Assembly: GCA_002633005.1 (NCBI GenBank)
Contig: NMRA01000178.1
Location: forward strand, 282,520-346,519
From: Phoronis australis
Lineage: Eukaryota; Phoronida; Phoronidae
Length of the DNA stretch: 64,000 nt
Direction of reading: 5' to 3'
Positions 14,932-27,100 of the stretch are shown in pieces. The notes beneath the pieces were generated by a model. That model was given only the letters and a program-made list of their open reading frames with translations, did no database searches and had not been told where the DNA came from. The position numbers were made by a program, and so were the translations under genes. Numbering within the stretch: the first letter of the stretch is position 1; each line of letters opens with the position of its first letter.

Positions 14932-17900
14932 CTATGAATGTTCTATTTGTTTACTAACTCTCTGCTCTTCATTTAAGGGAAATATCTTAGACTGCCGCTT
15001 AAACAAGTGTTGAGCGTTCAGAACTAGAACCGCTATGAGCAATACAAAAACGACACCTATTGTTAAGATAACAACAGAGAAGACCAGGGGATAGTCTGTA
15101 TCTGTGTCCATGCTGGCCTCTGTCCTCTGGTCACTTGCGTCCCGGCCCACACTTCGTTTTCCAAATTTCCGCCGCTGTTCTCTTTCAAGCTCGGCCTCCG
15201 CGATCTCTTTGTTCATCATCTCTTCTGTAATTAAATGATACGCCACTAATGAAACATGAACAGTATACATGATACCGCAAGTCGACGATGGAATATAGTC
15301 TCACACGCGGGCAGGGAAAATGTAGATTGAATGAGCAGGTACCGTTCAACTAACATCTGCTATCAAGAATTTGTAGCAGAAGACCGAAACTCAGTAGTGT
15401 GAATTTCAGCAACCTTCACCATATCGATATTTACATAATTTAATCTAATGCTTTTTGGTTACAATGGCTGTATTATCATAATCTTATGTTTTGTTGTATT
15501 TTCATAATCATTAGTTTTGTTGCATTTTTGTGATCTTTTTATTTAATGTCTCAATCTGATGATTTTGCAGCACACTGCCTGCAATATAATTCCTATACTT
15601 TTACATAGTGACCTTCGTGTTCAGGATGCACTGACCGCAATCGAGCCGAATATGGGTATAGTTGACTCTAGACGTGACGAAGCAAGTAAATATGTAAAAT
15701 AGATATGTTAGAGACTTGTGCAGATTTTAATGAAGAGCACTATAATAAATCTGAATAAGTATCAGAAACTGATCACGACAAAGGTTTATAAATGATAGCT
15801 TGATTTTCGTCAACTCAAACCTCAAGCAATGTTCTATGCGTTACAACATTTTGGGAAATAATTACAAAGCAACTTTTTGACTCAACAACGTGTTGCACAA
15901 AACGTAACCAAACATTTCTTGTCAAGTCCGAACACCTGAACAAAAAATTCAATTTTTGCTCACAATCCCTACCGCAAGATTAGTGCCGAATGTATTGCTT
16001 TGAAAAAAAAAAACAAAAACATGTGCGGTAACCGAAGATTGAACTACCTCCTAGTTTGTTTTGTCAATCTATTTACTACGCAAGCCAAGGTTTTGTAATT
16101 AACTACACCTCGGGCTGCACACCTATGATAACATGGTGGCCGACTTGCCTTTTTTGGCGCACATCGCCTCGTGACTAATGCGTTCCCCACTAACACAGCG
16201 CATGGCTTCCTCTGAATCGCCCGTGCATCCAATGCACTTTTTACCCTCCTCCGATCGACAGGCCTTCCGTCGGTACCTGACTCCGTCACCACATGTGGTA
16301 GAACAGTTGGACCACTGACTCCATACTGTGTAATGGCAGGACACTGGAAGCAAAGTACGGCACCTTAAGTACAATAAATGTCTCCGTTTTGCAAGGGGGG
16401 TGGGGGTCACGAAAACTTCCTGACGACTGGGGAAGGAAAGATTGTGATGTGTACAGGGACTTCAGAGTTTACAGACACAATATAAGAGGCAATTTAGTTT
16501 TGTAAAGGCCCACCCCCTAGTAACTAATTTTAAGCACCCAACACCCGGAACGACTGCCACTAGTTACGACTGCCACTGGGCCGCGTCGTCGGCGATAGTC
16601 GTGAAGAAAAAATGTTGAAGTCACGTTACGAGCATAGTGGATGAAACCAGCTAGTAGGCCTATGACTTACGTGTTCGATGGGACATAATATGCTTGTGTT
16701 TCATTTGCCTTTTACAAATGTGTCATACCTTGTCGCACTCGACACATATTGTCGTCCGTTCTACAATATGTATCGGTTTTCACTGCTTATATTGTCGCGC
16801 TCGCCGACAATATGTGTCGAGTGCACTACAGTATGTGTCCGACAATTGGACAACGGACGTCACTTTACAATGGATTGTGGCCATGCCGATCACCCACACA
16901 AGAGTAAAACAATTCAAAACAAAAAATAAACCCACATTTCGTGACCTGAATAGTATTTAGTTCATTTTGTACCTACTCCTGTTCTTTGTTATAACTTTGT
17001 AACGCCTATAATATCCATCAATCTCATTTTTTACCAAAATGTTAGTTTAAACATGTAATTTCCAGGTAGCGATTTTCAGTCCAACACATAGCTTAGGTGA
17101 CAAATTATCTACTCCATTTTTGGCTCTCATTCTAGTTCTGGTCTTGCGTTTATTCTGGTGAAACAGTGAGAGTGAGAACTGCAGTTCTCCAATCTATCTC
17201 GGATAAAATGTTTGTCATAGGCAGTATTTTTGGCGTCAGTTTTCACGGACATCATAATTTTTACGACAGAAAAACGCATTTCTTTTTGGTTTATTGTTGG
17301 ATGGAATAAAGTCTTTGAAATTATTGGCTTTGACCAGAGCTACAAATCAATGAAACCCGTGTTTTTTAAGTAATTTCATTGAAAATCGACAATTGCTTTG
17401 TTTGTCAAAGATTCACTGATTTTGCCAGTTAATTATCATTTATCGAATCGGAGTTAGCTCCGCCAGCGGAATATTTGACTGCGATCGCGAGAGTTCCGCG
17501 TTAGATTCCGTGCGAGCGGTCATATCAGAGAATCACGTTCCTCGCCCATAATGCCACTTCAATGCCCCACACAGCGGTAGCGGGGTCAAGCCGACTTCAA
17601 ACTCGAAATAAATCAAGTTACAGTGGCGGATCTAGGATATCACAAGGGGGGTCCAACATCTTGTCCGGTTGTAAGCATTTGCGCAAACCACGATTGTAGA
17701 TGCGCATAGCACCGAATGGGGGGAGGTCGGGAGGGGTGTTTGCCCCCCTCCCGCCCAGAAAATTTTTCTGTTTTTCTGATTTCTGATGTATTATCCAAGA
17801 AAAAAAGAAAAAAAAAACAGGAAAAATTCCTATTTTCACAGGCTCGAACTCTGGACCTGGCTGATAGGGCGCAAGTGCTTTGCCACAACATCACCACGAT

Positions 17901-19686
17901 TTCACTAATATTTCTATACTAAGAGACCTACTTGTTTATGGTCCACAGCGTTTGCGCGCGAAACCTACTTCTTTTTGTTATGCTTATTACACGTTTTATA
18001 TTTTGTGCAATCGGTTCTTAACAAATTTGTTGTATTTAAAATAGTCTTCAAATGCCCAAAAGACTAAATCCGTTTTTCGTGTTGGCAATAATGACGGGAT
18101 TGCTTTGGAAATCGTCTTAAGTTAAGGTTTGACAAAGTTTCTGAGTGATTCACTAAGGCTTCGATTAAAATTCACATCTTACCAGCAGCTTCTGTTTTTT
18201 CATCGTCACTCAGGTTCCATTTTCTTTAAAAAATGAAGTAAATTTTCTCCATTGCGCAGTGGAGCAGACGACGGAAACGGAGTCGTAGTGCGCAGCGCCA
18301 CTGCCGGTCGCCTGGGATATCGCGGGAGAGCTTATACTTAGCCATAGTCCCGTTACGAATGCGCCGTGTTCCGAATTTGACACTTGAAATTGGATCTGAG
18401 CCCCCCCCCCAAACACTGAAACTGCACACATTTAAATCTTTTTTCATCCGTATAATTTTAATTACCGGGGCAAATTAATAAACTTAACGTTTCCCTACGC
18501 TCTTGCTGTTTTAATTTTTTTGCGCCACCCAAGGGGGGGGGGCCCGGGCCCCCTGCCCCCCCTAAATCCACCTATGAGTTAGCAGTGGTGTATCTTTCTA
18601 TTAAATCATCATGAAGTCCGGCGATCTATGGTTTTTAACATGCGTAATAAGAAACGCAAATTCACTTTACTAAAAACTGGCAAAACAAAAAGTTCCAGCA
18701 CAAAACTAGTTCAAAACATTGGTTTTCAGGACTTTAAATTGCCTGTCTTCTGACGTTTCAATTGGTTAGCCTTTAAAAAAGCTCTCAATGTAGTGTAAAA
18801 CAATGAAAACATGACTTAAGTTGTGTGCGAGGCGATGCCAATAGAGGATTACAAGGTCTACAAAAATTTGAAAAAGCAACTTACCAGCAGACGTACGTAC
18901 ACCTGCGCGTTGGGGCTTCTCATGGTTATTGACCTCGTTCGGGTGAATGGTCATCCCGTTGAGAATTTTCAAGATGGCGTAAAGTTTATCTTCCATTGCG
19001 TTTTGTTCTGCTTTGATATTTTTTACATCGCTCTGTTTGATTTTATTTATCACCTTATTCGCAACATCGTTCGCCTTTTTATCGTGTTCCTTGATTAATC
19101 GCATTCTAAATTTTTCTTGAGGTACTTTTTTGGTTTTGTTCTTTTTGCGTGCTTCTTCCAATCGGTATCTGTCCAGGTTGCTCATCCCGGTGTCTTTCAT
19201 CAGCTCATCATCTCGCTCTAATTCCGTCAGAGGTCGGTGTCGTTCTAGCTCATTCTTCCTCTTCAGGTTTTTTCTTGCAGCATCTTTCCCCATAGCATGC
19301 AATTCCTTGTTCGTTAAATTTTTATTCTGGTTGCAATAATACCTTAAACAACTTTTTACATCACTGTCTTTTCCCTTGCACATCCCTTCTCGTTTAGTGC
19401 GCTTGCTGCCATGGTTGCAGACACGTGACCTGATCTCGTGACCAGTACCACACGATGCTGAACACTTTGTCCACTGCGACCATTCACTCCAACAAGACCC
19501 GCCACAGCCAGCCTCCCGCTTTTGAATGTTGACCAAGCCATACACGTCCTGAGCTATGTGCAAGCCGGTATCGCCATCTGCTGTTTGGAACATTTCCTCG
19601 AGGCTTTCTTTCGATTGATGGTTACACACTTTGCCACAAGCGACAAGAATTAAAAAGAGTGACCACTTTGATGCCATGAAGTTCAT
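14932..19686 (-). CDS. Type I membrane protein with two thrombospondin type-1 repeats
   Basis: Not recognised as a named gene. Exons (minus): 18885-19686, 16149-16343, 14932-15224, encoding 429 aa with phase kept throughout. Residues 1 to about 20 are a signal peptide (MASKWSLFLILVACG; the start could be Met1 or Met4). TSP1 repeat 1 is at about 61-118 (WSEWSQWTKCSASCGTG, six Cys). Residues about 120-245 are highly charged and helical (ELERHRPLTELERDDELMK). TSP1 repeat 2 is at about 268-325 (VWSQWSNCSTTCGDGVRYRR). Residues 378-401 form one transmembrane helix (LVFSVVILTIGVVFVLLIAV), followed by a 28-residue cytoplasmic tail. Dibasic KR pairs at 57-58 (IQKREAG) and just before the membrane (FGKRSVG) could be cleavage sites. 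The role is probably extracellular adhesion or signalling, inferred from domains only. Intron 2 has a GC donor with an otherwise perfect consensus (AAG|GCAAGT). Confidence 0.82.
16735..16824. repeat. Perfect 20-bp inverted repeat (stem-loop)
   Basis: Arms at 16735-16754 (GCACTCGACACATATTGTCG) and 16805-16824 are exact reverse complements, with a 50-base loop that itself holds more 'ATATTGTCG' and 'ACAATATG' words. It lies upstream of TSP1 exon 2 within intron 1. It may be the core of a small palindromic transposon. Confidence 0.8.
17618..17920. repeat. G-rich interspersed element with tRNA-like part
   Basis: It begins 'cagtggcggatctaggat' and carries G6-7 runs and the phrase 'gatgcgcatagcaccgaatg'. 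The same opening and phrase recur at 63891-64000. At about 17838-17890 the minus strand reads like a decayed tRNA (caaagcacttgcgcc, then box B-like agagttcgagcc), which suggests a SINE part. It lies within intron 1 of the TSP1 gene. Confidence 0.55.
18395..18590. repeat. G/C homopolymer tracts and element end in inverse orientation
   Basis: A C10 tract at about 18401 and long G and C tracts at about 18532-18562 end in 'cctaaatccacctatg'. Its reverse complement resembles the 'ggcggatctagg' opening at 17622, so 17618-18590 may be one element or two in inverse orientation. Confidence 0.45.
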
Positions 19687-21770
19687 TTCTTTGTTCTTTT
19701 TTAAAAAAATATGAAATTTACAGCAACGGCAGCAATATGCTTCAGTGATATGGTATCGTCTATATCTATGTGGTACACCAAATCTACTATACGACAGAAC
19801 GTGATGTGCAGGAGAAGGTAGTAAACAACGAGTGAGACGATAAGATGCCCTCCTCCACGGTTTGTCAAACAGGTGGCTAGTGAGAATATAAGGGTCGGGA
19901 AAAAGGACATACCTCGAACATTTACAGCAACAGGTGCGTCACAGGTTGTGACGTCATGGTAACGGGAATCATTGTGGGGGTCTGGCAGCGTGAAAGCAGA
20001 TAACATTTGACGTGTGGCTGTTACACAATAGAAAACTACTCTGGAATAACTCAACCGTAGTCATACAAGGGGGAAAGTATGTCAATATCGTTTCCTTTCA
20101 ACCTACAACTCTGACGGTTGTTTCCTTTTCAGCAAATCCAGTCATATATTTCATATTTAACTCTGGAGTCGCGTTATTAAGTCACTAGGGAACCTAATTC
20201 TATGTAATTTAAAGCTACACGACGTATTCCAGATATGAAATAGAGGTTCTTAAAAATCCTGATGACATTGTTTACGGATCTCTAAACAATTTTGGTTTTC
20301 ACTGAAGTTGAGTCAAGTTACATGACACCTGTTAATTCCAAAGCGATTATTGTAATATAATATTGGATATCTCATAATGTCATATTTATACAGAATAACG
20401 TGCGTCCGAATGGAACCTCTAACGGACGTGCATCTTCAAAGAATTTCACCTCCCAAAACGGCAGCTAGTCGCGGTGACTATCAAACATATTTTGCTTGGG
20501 TTGATCAACTCTCAAACTGCGGATTCGAAAATGCCGCATGTGCGCTTTGTGACCTTGCTGGTTCCCTACGTGCCAAGCCAGCACGCTGGCTACTGACCAC
20601 CTAGCGGCACGCAGGGAACCAGCCAGTGTCTGTGACTTAAGTGCCGACTCATTCGGCAAAGATTCAAAATGGGATGAGTGTGGTAAAACTTTAGGAATTC
20701 AACATTGACTGCTAAACGGGGGTAAAATACACATTTCAAAAAGTTTTTCAAAAACTTTAGAGGGTTCGACGCGCTTTCAATTTAGTTGAATGTTTTTTAA
20801 TATAGATATTTTGTATTTTGACATTTGGCTACTACAACTATGGAAAAATTGAGGATCGCCGAAGCCGATTTACCGTGCGCAAAGGCTCATCTGACAGAAA
20901 AGTGAAATTTATAGGTTACTAAAAACCTACCGTTAATTGAATTAATGATTGAAATCCTTTTGAGAGCGACTTAATTTCGTTGTACGATATAAATTTTATG
21001 TTTTAACAGCTTTAATTATATTTCCTGGTTTACCGATTTTCATACTGACCAATGGAGTTTCTATCACACATTATCGTGGCTTTATTCATTCAGTTCCTCA
21101 AGTTGCAATTTTTTAGCTTTTTCAGAATATGAGATTTAGACATAGCAATCTCTTAAAATGTTTCTGTGGTCACAAATTCAACTTTCAACCTGAGTTTAGG
21201 TTATAAACTGCGCAGAGACTGTTACTTAAAGAACTGTTATCGTTTCTTCACCCTTCACAAATCGGAAGAAGCTCCAATGCCCAGCTGTTGATCAGATAAA
21301 AACCCTTCAACAGCATTTAAATAAATGAAATATGCTTCTGTTTGTCACATTCATGTATTTCTTCGCTTTCTGCTGAAGTTAGTCCACAGGTTGTAATTGA
21401 AACGCACACTATTTCCAGTCCGAATAGATATTAGTGGCATAAGATTGTTTAAAGGTGTGCGTTATCTGCAATCAGTAATCTGATTTGTTTGTGCAAGTGA
21501 AAGCTTTTGTCTATTTGTTCTGTATTTTTACTTTTCAACCTAATACTCAGAGAAACGCTTGAACTGTCCATGTATTTTATTTATGCTCATTCACTGATTC
21601 GCTGGTTAAAATTCAGTTCACGACAGAAACGTGGTGGCTGTGGGAAATGCATGGATATGCCACGTACGTATTTTACACTATCTAAAAAAAAAAAAACAAA
21701 AAAAAAACAAAAAAAAAACGAAAAGCGCTCAGCACGGAGCTTGTAAATTAGACCATTAGTTTGGTTCTAG
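19687..21770. other. Intergenic region with a 17-bp inverted repeat
   Basis: Presumed promoter region of the TSP1 gene, with no recognised gene. A stem-loop is at 20558-20622: arms 20558-20574 (CTGGTTCCCTACGTGCC) and 20606-20622 match with one mismatch, and between them is a small perfect hairpin (GCCAGCACGCTGGC). An A-rich tract (A10-A13 blocks split by C) lies at about 21684-21722. Confidence 0.6.
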
Positions 21771-22578
21771 TTATTCATATTCAACAGCAATGCCGCAGCA
21801 CAACATTCTTCGCCATCGTGGAGCGACACTGTGACCCTTGGAAGAGGGGCTTGTTGGGACTTCGGTAGTGCGGCCACTTTTCCTAAAAGACGTCTTCAGT
21901 TTCTTGAAGAAACCCTGTTTAACATTTTGTGCATCATTAGCGAAAGCTGAGGTGCTGGTGTTACCCAAAACGTCAAGGCTGACTGCTTGAGAAGATATCG
22001 CATTGTTGGGCAATTCTGTGACACCATATGGTTTGCTGTCATCCTCACGAATGTATACAAAGTCAACTGATTTGTCGGTGCGAGATTTGGCAGGACAAAT
22101 TGCAGCCTGAAATAACGACGCGGGACCAGTGGGCTTGACGTTTTCCAGAAGCCGACCGTGAACGCTGTCTGGTTTGCAATGAATTGGAGATCTAACGATG
22201 GTCTCTTCAACATCAGTATCGGTTTTCTCTGCCGGAGTTTTCTCTGGCTTGTTAGCACTGCATGTAGCCGACACTGGTCCTTTTTTCTCCAGTAACTGGG
22301 GCTCTGCGGTTTCACATGCGTCGTTCTGCTCCATTTTTGTCGCCATTTTCGTCTCGCATTCTATGAAATACTCGATGGGGGCTGTTTGCTTGTGGGTTAT
22401 GCGGTTTGCCTCTTTTCGGCTTAACAACTCACGCTGATAGCAACGCAAGTCATTTATATATCCATAGTAGATTTCCTTCACTCCAATGTCAGGCTCTGCT
22501 TCACTGGGGGCAATGGCAGCCTCCAATACATCGGCTAACCATTTTTCATCGACGGTGTTTGTACAATGCCGAAAAAGT
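21771..22578 (-). CDS. 3'-terminal exon of an unrecognised gene
   Basis: An open frame of about 269 codons ends at TAA (21771-21773). There is no ATG near its beginning, and an acceptor-like AG sits at 22579-22580, so this is probably the last exon (entering after two bases of a codon); upstream exons were not found. The beginning (DEKWLADVLEAAI, VKEIYYGYINDLRCYQREL) looks like an ordered helical domain. The middle is Ser/Thr/Glu/Lys-rich and likely disordered. The end is basic and closes with RWRRMLCCGIAVEYE, whose adjacent Cys pair beside basic residues could be palmitoylated. No family could be assigned. Amino-acid composition is protein-like and the frame is far longer than chance for this AT-rich DNA. 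Confidence 0.5.
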
Positions 22579-24150
22579 CTCAAAATTTGATAACTTTTTG
22601 TATGACAGTTACTTGAGACGATTATAACTTTTCAACAGCGACTTGTTCGTTATGAAAATTGGTGTACGTTATTTTGTCGACCAACAGTTCTTGGGCAGTT
22701 TTTAATAACAATTTTCAACCAACTTTAAACTACCTGTTTTTGTTGACAAAGGAAGTTATTACATCCGAAAATTTCAAATTTCAGTTGATCCATTCTTGTT
22801 GTTTTATTTACCGATTTATATTCTTCATTTCATGAAACAATAGTATCCTTGGGAGGATCTGGATCGCCTTATTTAGTTTCAGATATATTTTCTACCTCAT
22901 TAAATTGCAAATGAAGAGGCAATTTACAAACAACGCCGCCGGCTCCTTCAGGGCCCGGAACTGATCTAATAAGTGAAACGAACTCGAAATAATTTTTTGG
23001 CAATTTCTCTGCTACTTTTGCGCGAGATAGGTGGTTTAGACTGAGAATACAGTTTACGCATATGAGGGGGGGGGGGGGGGNNNNNNNNNNNNNNNNNNNN
23101 NNNNNNNNNNNNNNNNNNNNNNNNNNNNNNNNNNNNNNNNNNNNNNNNNNNNNNNNNNNNNNNNNNNNNTTGTTCCTGTGTCCCCCCCCCCGGCCGCCCC
23201 CCCAACTCCGATCCTGGATCCGCCCCAGCAGTGGGGACGATCAGAAGCTGAGGACGCCTGTGCCAATACCTGCTGGTTGCCGCGAAACACAACTGTGTGA
23301 CAGATGTGCGCACGCCACCCAGTGGCGAAATTGCAAACACACACTTCCGCCAATCATCATTGGCTTTGAAGTGCTTCGAAAATTTTGAACAAGATGCATT
23401 TCACTGTTTGATCATTACAAAAAGTTGGATTGTGGTAGGTTTTGAAGGAACGAGAAAGCTCCCCTGGATTGCTGTGATACTTCAAAAAATGGTAGTTGGC
23501 AATTTTGTCTTCGTAATGAAAATGCTCATCATAGCTTGTTGATGTCAACGAATTGAATCACCACTCACATAGCTGGCCCGACACTGCTAGCCTTTCGAGA
23601 GTGCTGGTACTTCCCATGGGTAACTAGCTGGCGATAACGTTTGAGTACAAACATGTAAAGAAAACTAGAAAGCCCGACTATAATTCAGATTCTTCCGTTT
23701 TTGATGTTCTTTGATCCTTTTCTATTGCAAGTTGAATTAAATCCTATTTCAAGTGCAAACAACATGTTCACAGTCACATTTTCTTATGTACAAGTTTTAT
23801 TTTGGTTTTGTGACCTGTAATTTGCATTTAATGACAAAAAGTGAAAGGGAAATAATTGCAGTAGCATGTATTAATTGCTAACGTGTGCTTAGTTAACCCC
23901 CACCAGCCATCTACAACTTATTGCTAATCAAGCGCCACCTGGGGGAATCTCAATCAACAATCGTCATTCTGAGGAAGTCAATCACCCATCATTGACAAAA
24001 GTCTTAATGGTGAGGTTATTAACCTTGCTTGTGGTCAGATAGCCCTTTGCTAATACGCTTATGTGTATCTTCTTGTTGTTGTTTTAGCTTGACGTGCTCC
24101 AGCCTTAAGCTCAGTGCCTCCTCTGAACTTCTCGGCTGCAACTCCGTAGC
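22579..24150. other. Intergenic region with gap and CTCF-like sites
   Basis: Contains an 89-base N gap (23081-23169) flanked by G15+ and C10 tracts. Beside it, 'gatcctggatccgcccc' at about 23209-23225 is the inverse of the 'ggcggatctagg' element opening at 17622. CTCF-like words occur at 23313-23327 (cgccacccagtggcg) and 23932-23946 (gcgccacctggggga), the latter about 200 bp before the CYB5R4 start. The CYB5R4 promoter and 5'UTR should lie near 23900-24150; 'gttgttttag' at about 24079-24088 could be a 5'UTR acceptor. Confidence 0.5.
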
Positions 24151-27100
24151 ATGGACAAGAACAATCAACTGGGCGTGCCCTCATTTCCTGCCATGAGCTC
24201 ACAGCAGAGGCTGACTGTGGGTCAACCACAGATGGCAGCGCGTAACAAAGTAGCTCTCAAACAGGGCCGGTCTCTCATGGACTGGATTAGATTGTGTATG
24301 TATTGTTCATTATTTTCCTAATGCTACTGTATATTGGTCATTTCCTTACCCTACTGTATCTGTTCTGGTTAGAAGTGAGGTTTGACGTAATTCCCACCCT
24401 TACAATAGGTGGCTCTGTAGCAGCGTAACATAAACACTACACCCAACATACCCAACTTTGTCACCTTTGAACACCAATTTTCTTTGTGTACTCATCTTTA
24501 AGCCAATGTTACTATTGCATCTGTGTTATTACAGTATTGACGTTGCATATCAAGAAATATTTTACATTTAGGTATTTTGCTTTTGTATGAGGGATTTTTT
24601 AACATTATGTGGTTAAAAATTCCGCAATTTCTGACAAAAATTGCTGAAATTGATGTTCAAAGCCTTACTATATGCTGCAAGTGGTCAAAATTTTACTTAG
24701 AACTGTTTCACGGCAACTTAATCATACAAACCATATTAACAGCAAAGTCAAAATATTTTAGCTATTTTTGTTAAGAAATTTAACAAAAAGAAATTTACCT
24801 TGTGTCCTAGACTGGAGACTTGTACCGTCAGCAATGTTGTCTTGCGCTGTATCACCACCTTACATATAAATAGTAAGGCAAACTACTACTCGCATACTGT
24901 ATTTGCCTGGCTTGACGGCCCGGGGCAAAATTTGCAAATTTTCACTTTTAAACTCGGTTACTCAGCTTTACACCCATCTTCAGTTTGCCGGAGCAAGGTT
25001 TCCTTGAAGGTGCTTGTGTCTTTTGTTAGTGCCTGTCCCACACAAGTTTAGCTCCCACAGACTTGCTTTCTTGTTAGTAAGGAATATTCAGGACCCTCAG
25101 TGCCTCGATTTTGGGGCTGAATATTGGGGCCCCATTCTGTTATTAAAATATTTAAAAATCATGCAAAATTGCCTGATTGGAGGCCCAAAAATTCCCCTTC
25201 GATGATAGAAAATTCCTTCAACGTTAGAATCACTTCTGCAAAATGCTAGTATTGGCTACTTGAGCAGGGAGAGGGTGAAATTATTTTAACAAGAATGGGG
25301 AATTTCCCCTCAACGTGAAAATTTCCTTTTCAAAAGGCACAGGCACCTTTCCCCTCGGGTAGTCTTCTGCATTTTATTTGGCTCTTAAACGTGAGTGCTG
25401 GTGCGTGTACCTGAATCGACAATCTGAGTGAACCCCACCCCCAACTGCTCAGAAAATTAGTTTTAAAGTGTCCATGCTTATCCCCCACTACTTAATGTTT
25501 GAGTTCCCCAATTTAAGCACTTTGAGCATTAACTTGGCCGTGTGCGGTTTGATAATGTTCATTTTGTTTCAGGCAATGGTGGTCGGGACCTATCTGGTGT
25601 TGGTCCCAAAAAGTTGGTAGTGACACCTGATGAGCTGGCCAAGCATAACTCTGAAAAAGACTGTTGGATGGCAATAAATGGTAATGGATGGTGCTTAGAG
25701 TTCTGTTTGATATCATGAGGAGCCTGCGCTTGTTTAAGGAGATCTGACTTTTATTAATAAATAGCACTTCAGTATGGCAATTTATTTTGTGTAAATATTT
25801 GCTACAATTGGACTAATAGGATTGCTTACTTATTTCGCATTCTGCAGGTAAAGTTTACAATGTAACTGATTACATGGAGTACCATCCTGGTGGCATGGAA
25901 GAGTTGATGAGAGGGGCAGGGCAAGATGCTACTCATCTGTTTAATCAGGTGAGAGACACATTGTAACATGTTGCAACTCTACCTGGAGTACCGTCCTGGT
26001 GGCAAGGAGGAGTTGATGAGGGGCGGGGCAAGATGCCACTCATCTGTTTAATCAGGTGAGTGACACATTATAACATGTTGCAACTCTACCTGGAGTACCA
26101 TCCTGGTGGCAAGGAGGAGTTGATGAGGGGGGGGCAGGGCAAGATGCTACTCATCTGTTTAATCAGGTGAGTGACATATTATAACATGTTGCAACTCTAC
26201 ATGGAGTACCGTCCTGATGGCAAGGAGGAGTTGATGAGAGAGGCCTGGCATCTGTTTTATCAAGTGACACATTTATATGATATCTTGTAACTCTACATGG
26301 TGTACAATCCTCGTGGCATGGGGGAGGTGGCAGAGCAAGATGCTACTTATTTGTTTAATCATGTGAGAGACACATTATAACATGTTGCAACTCTACATGG
26401 GATACCATCCTGGTGGCAAGGAGGAGTTGAGGAGAGGGGCGTGGTAAGATGCCTCTAATCTGTTTAATAATCAGTGGATTGACACACTATAATGTGTAAC
26501 TTGTTATACATACATGTATTGTACTCTATACATGAGGAGACTGAGCAAAGTGTTAGATTGTCTGTAATATTGACTGGGTTCATGGAACTCTGTCCATGTT
26601 TACGAGGATTGAAAACTAAATTACAGCTCTTGTTTTTGGAATTTTATGATATGATCCTTCTGTGATTTGCATCTTTCTCCTTTAACCATAATATGGCAGT
26701 TCATTAAGCATTGTAATCTACAACTAATTAAAATATGGTAACTTCATTTTGAAGTATGCTACTTAACTATCTTTGAGCAAGCTTATTTAAGCTTGTGGGA
26801 TGAGCACCTATTATTTAATACAATTCTCCCGTGCTAACAACGCTTGGTAAGCTTGAACAAGGTTGCTCAACAATAATGGTCAACAATCCAAACAAAGCAT
26901 ATCTAAAAATCTTGTATAAGGTTGTTGGGCCAGTCGCCTTTTTTCAAAATTGAAGTCCAACCTTGAAAAACCTTGACCTCTTGGTAGCCATTGTTTTCCA
27001 AGATGGAATAAGCTTATTATAGCTATAATTCTTCAAGCTTGCGACCAATTGTTTTGTATAACCAAACTGAACAACCTTGAAGAACCTTGTAATCTGTCGA

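Noticed and set aside
18189-18226. Possible small exon on minus (NLSDDEKTEAA then GTAAG donor) between TSP1 exons 1 and 2
   Set aside because: Its only acceptor gives a phase that does not fit exon 1, whereas exons 1 and 2 join in phase without it.
26750-27095. Possible palindromic transposon built from 'caagctt' and 'aaccttga' words
   Set aside because: Words recur in both orientations but no clear terminal repeats or boundaries could be set.
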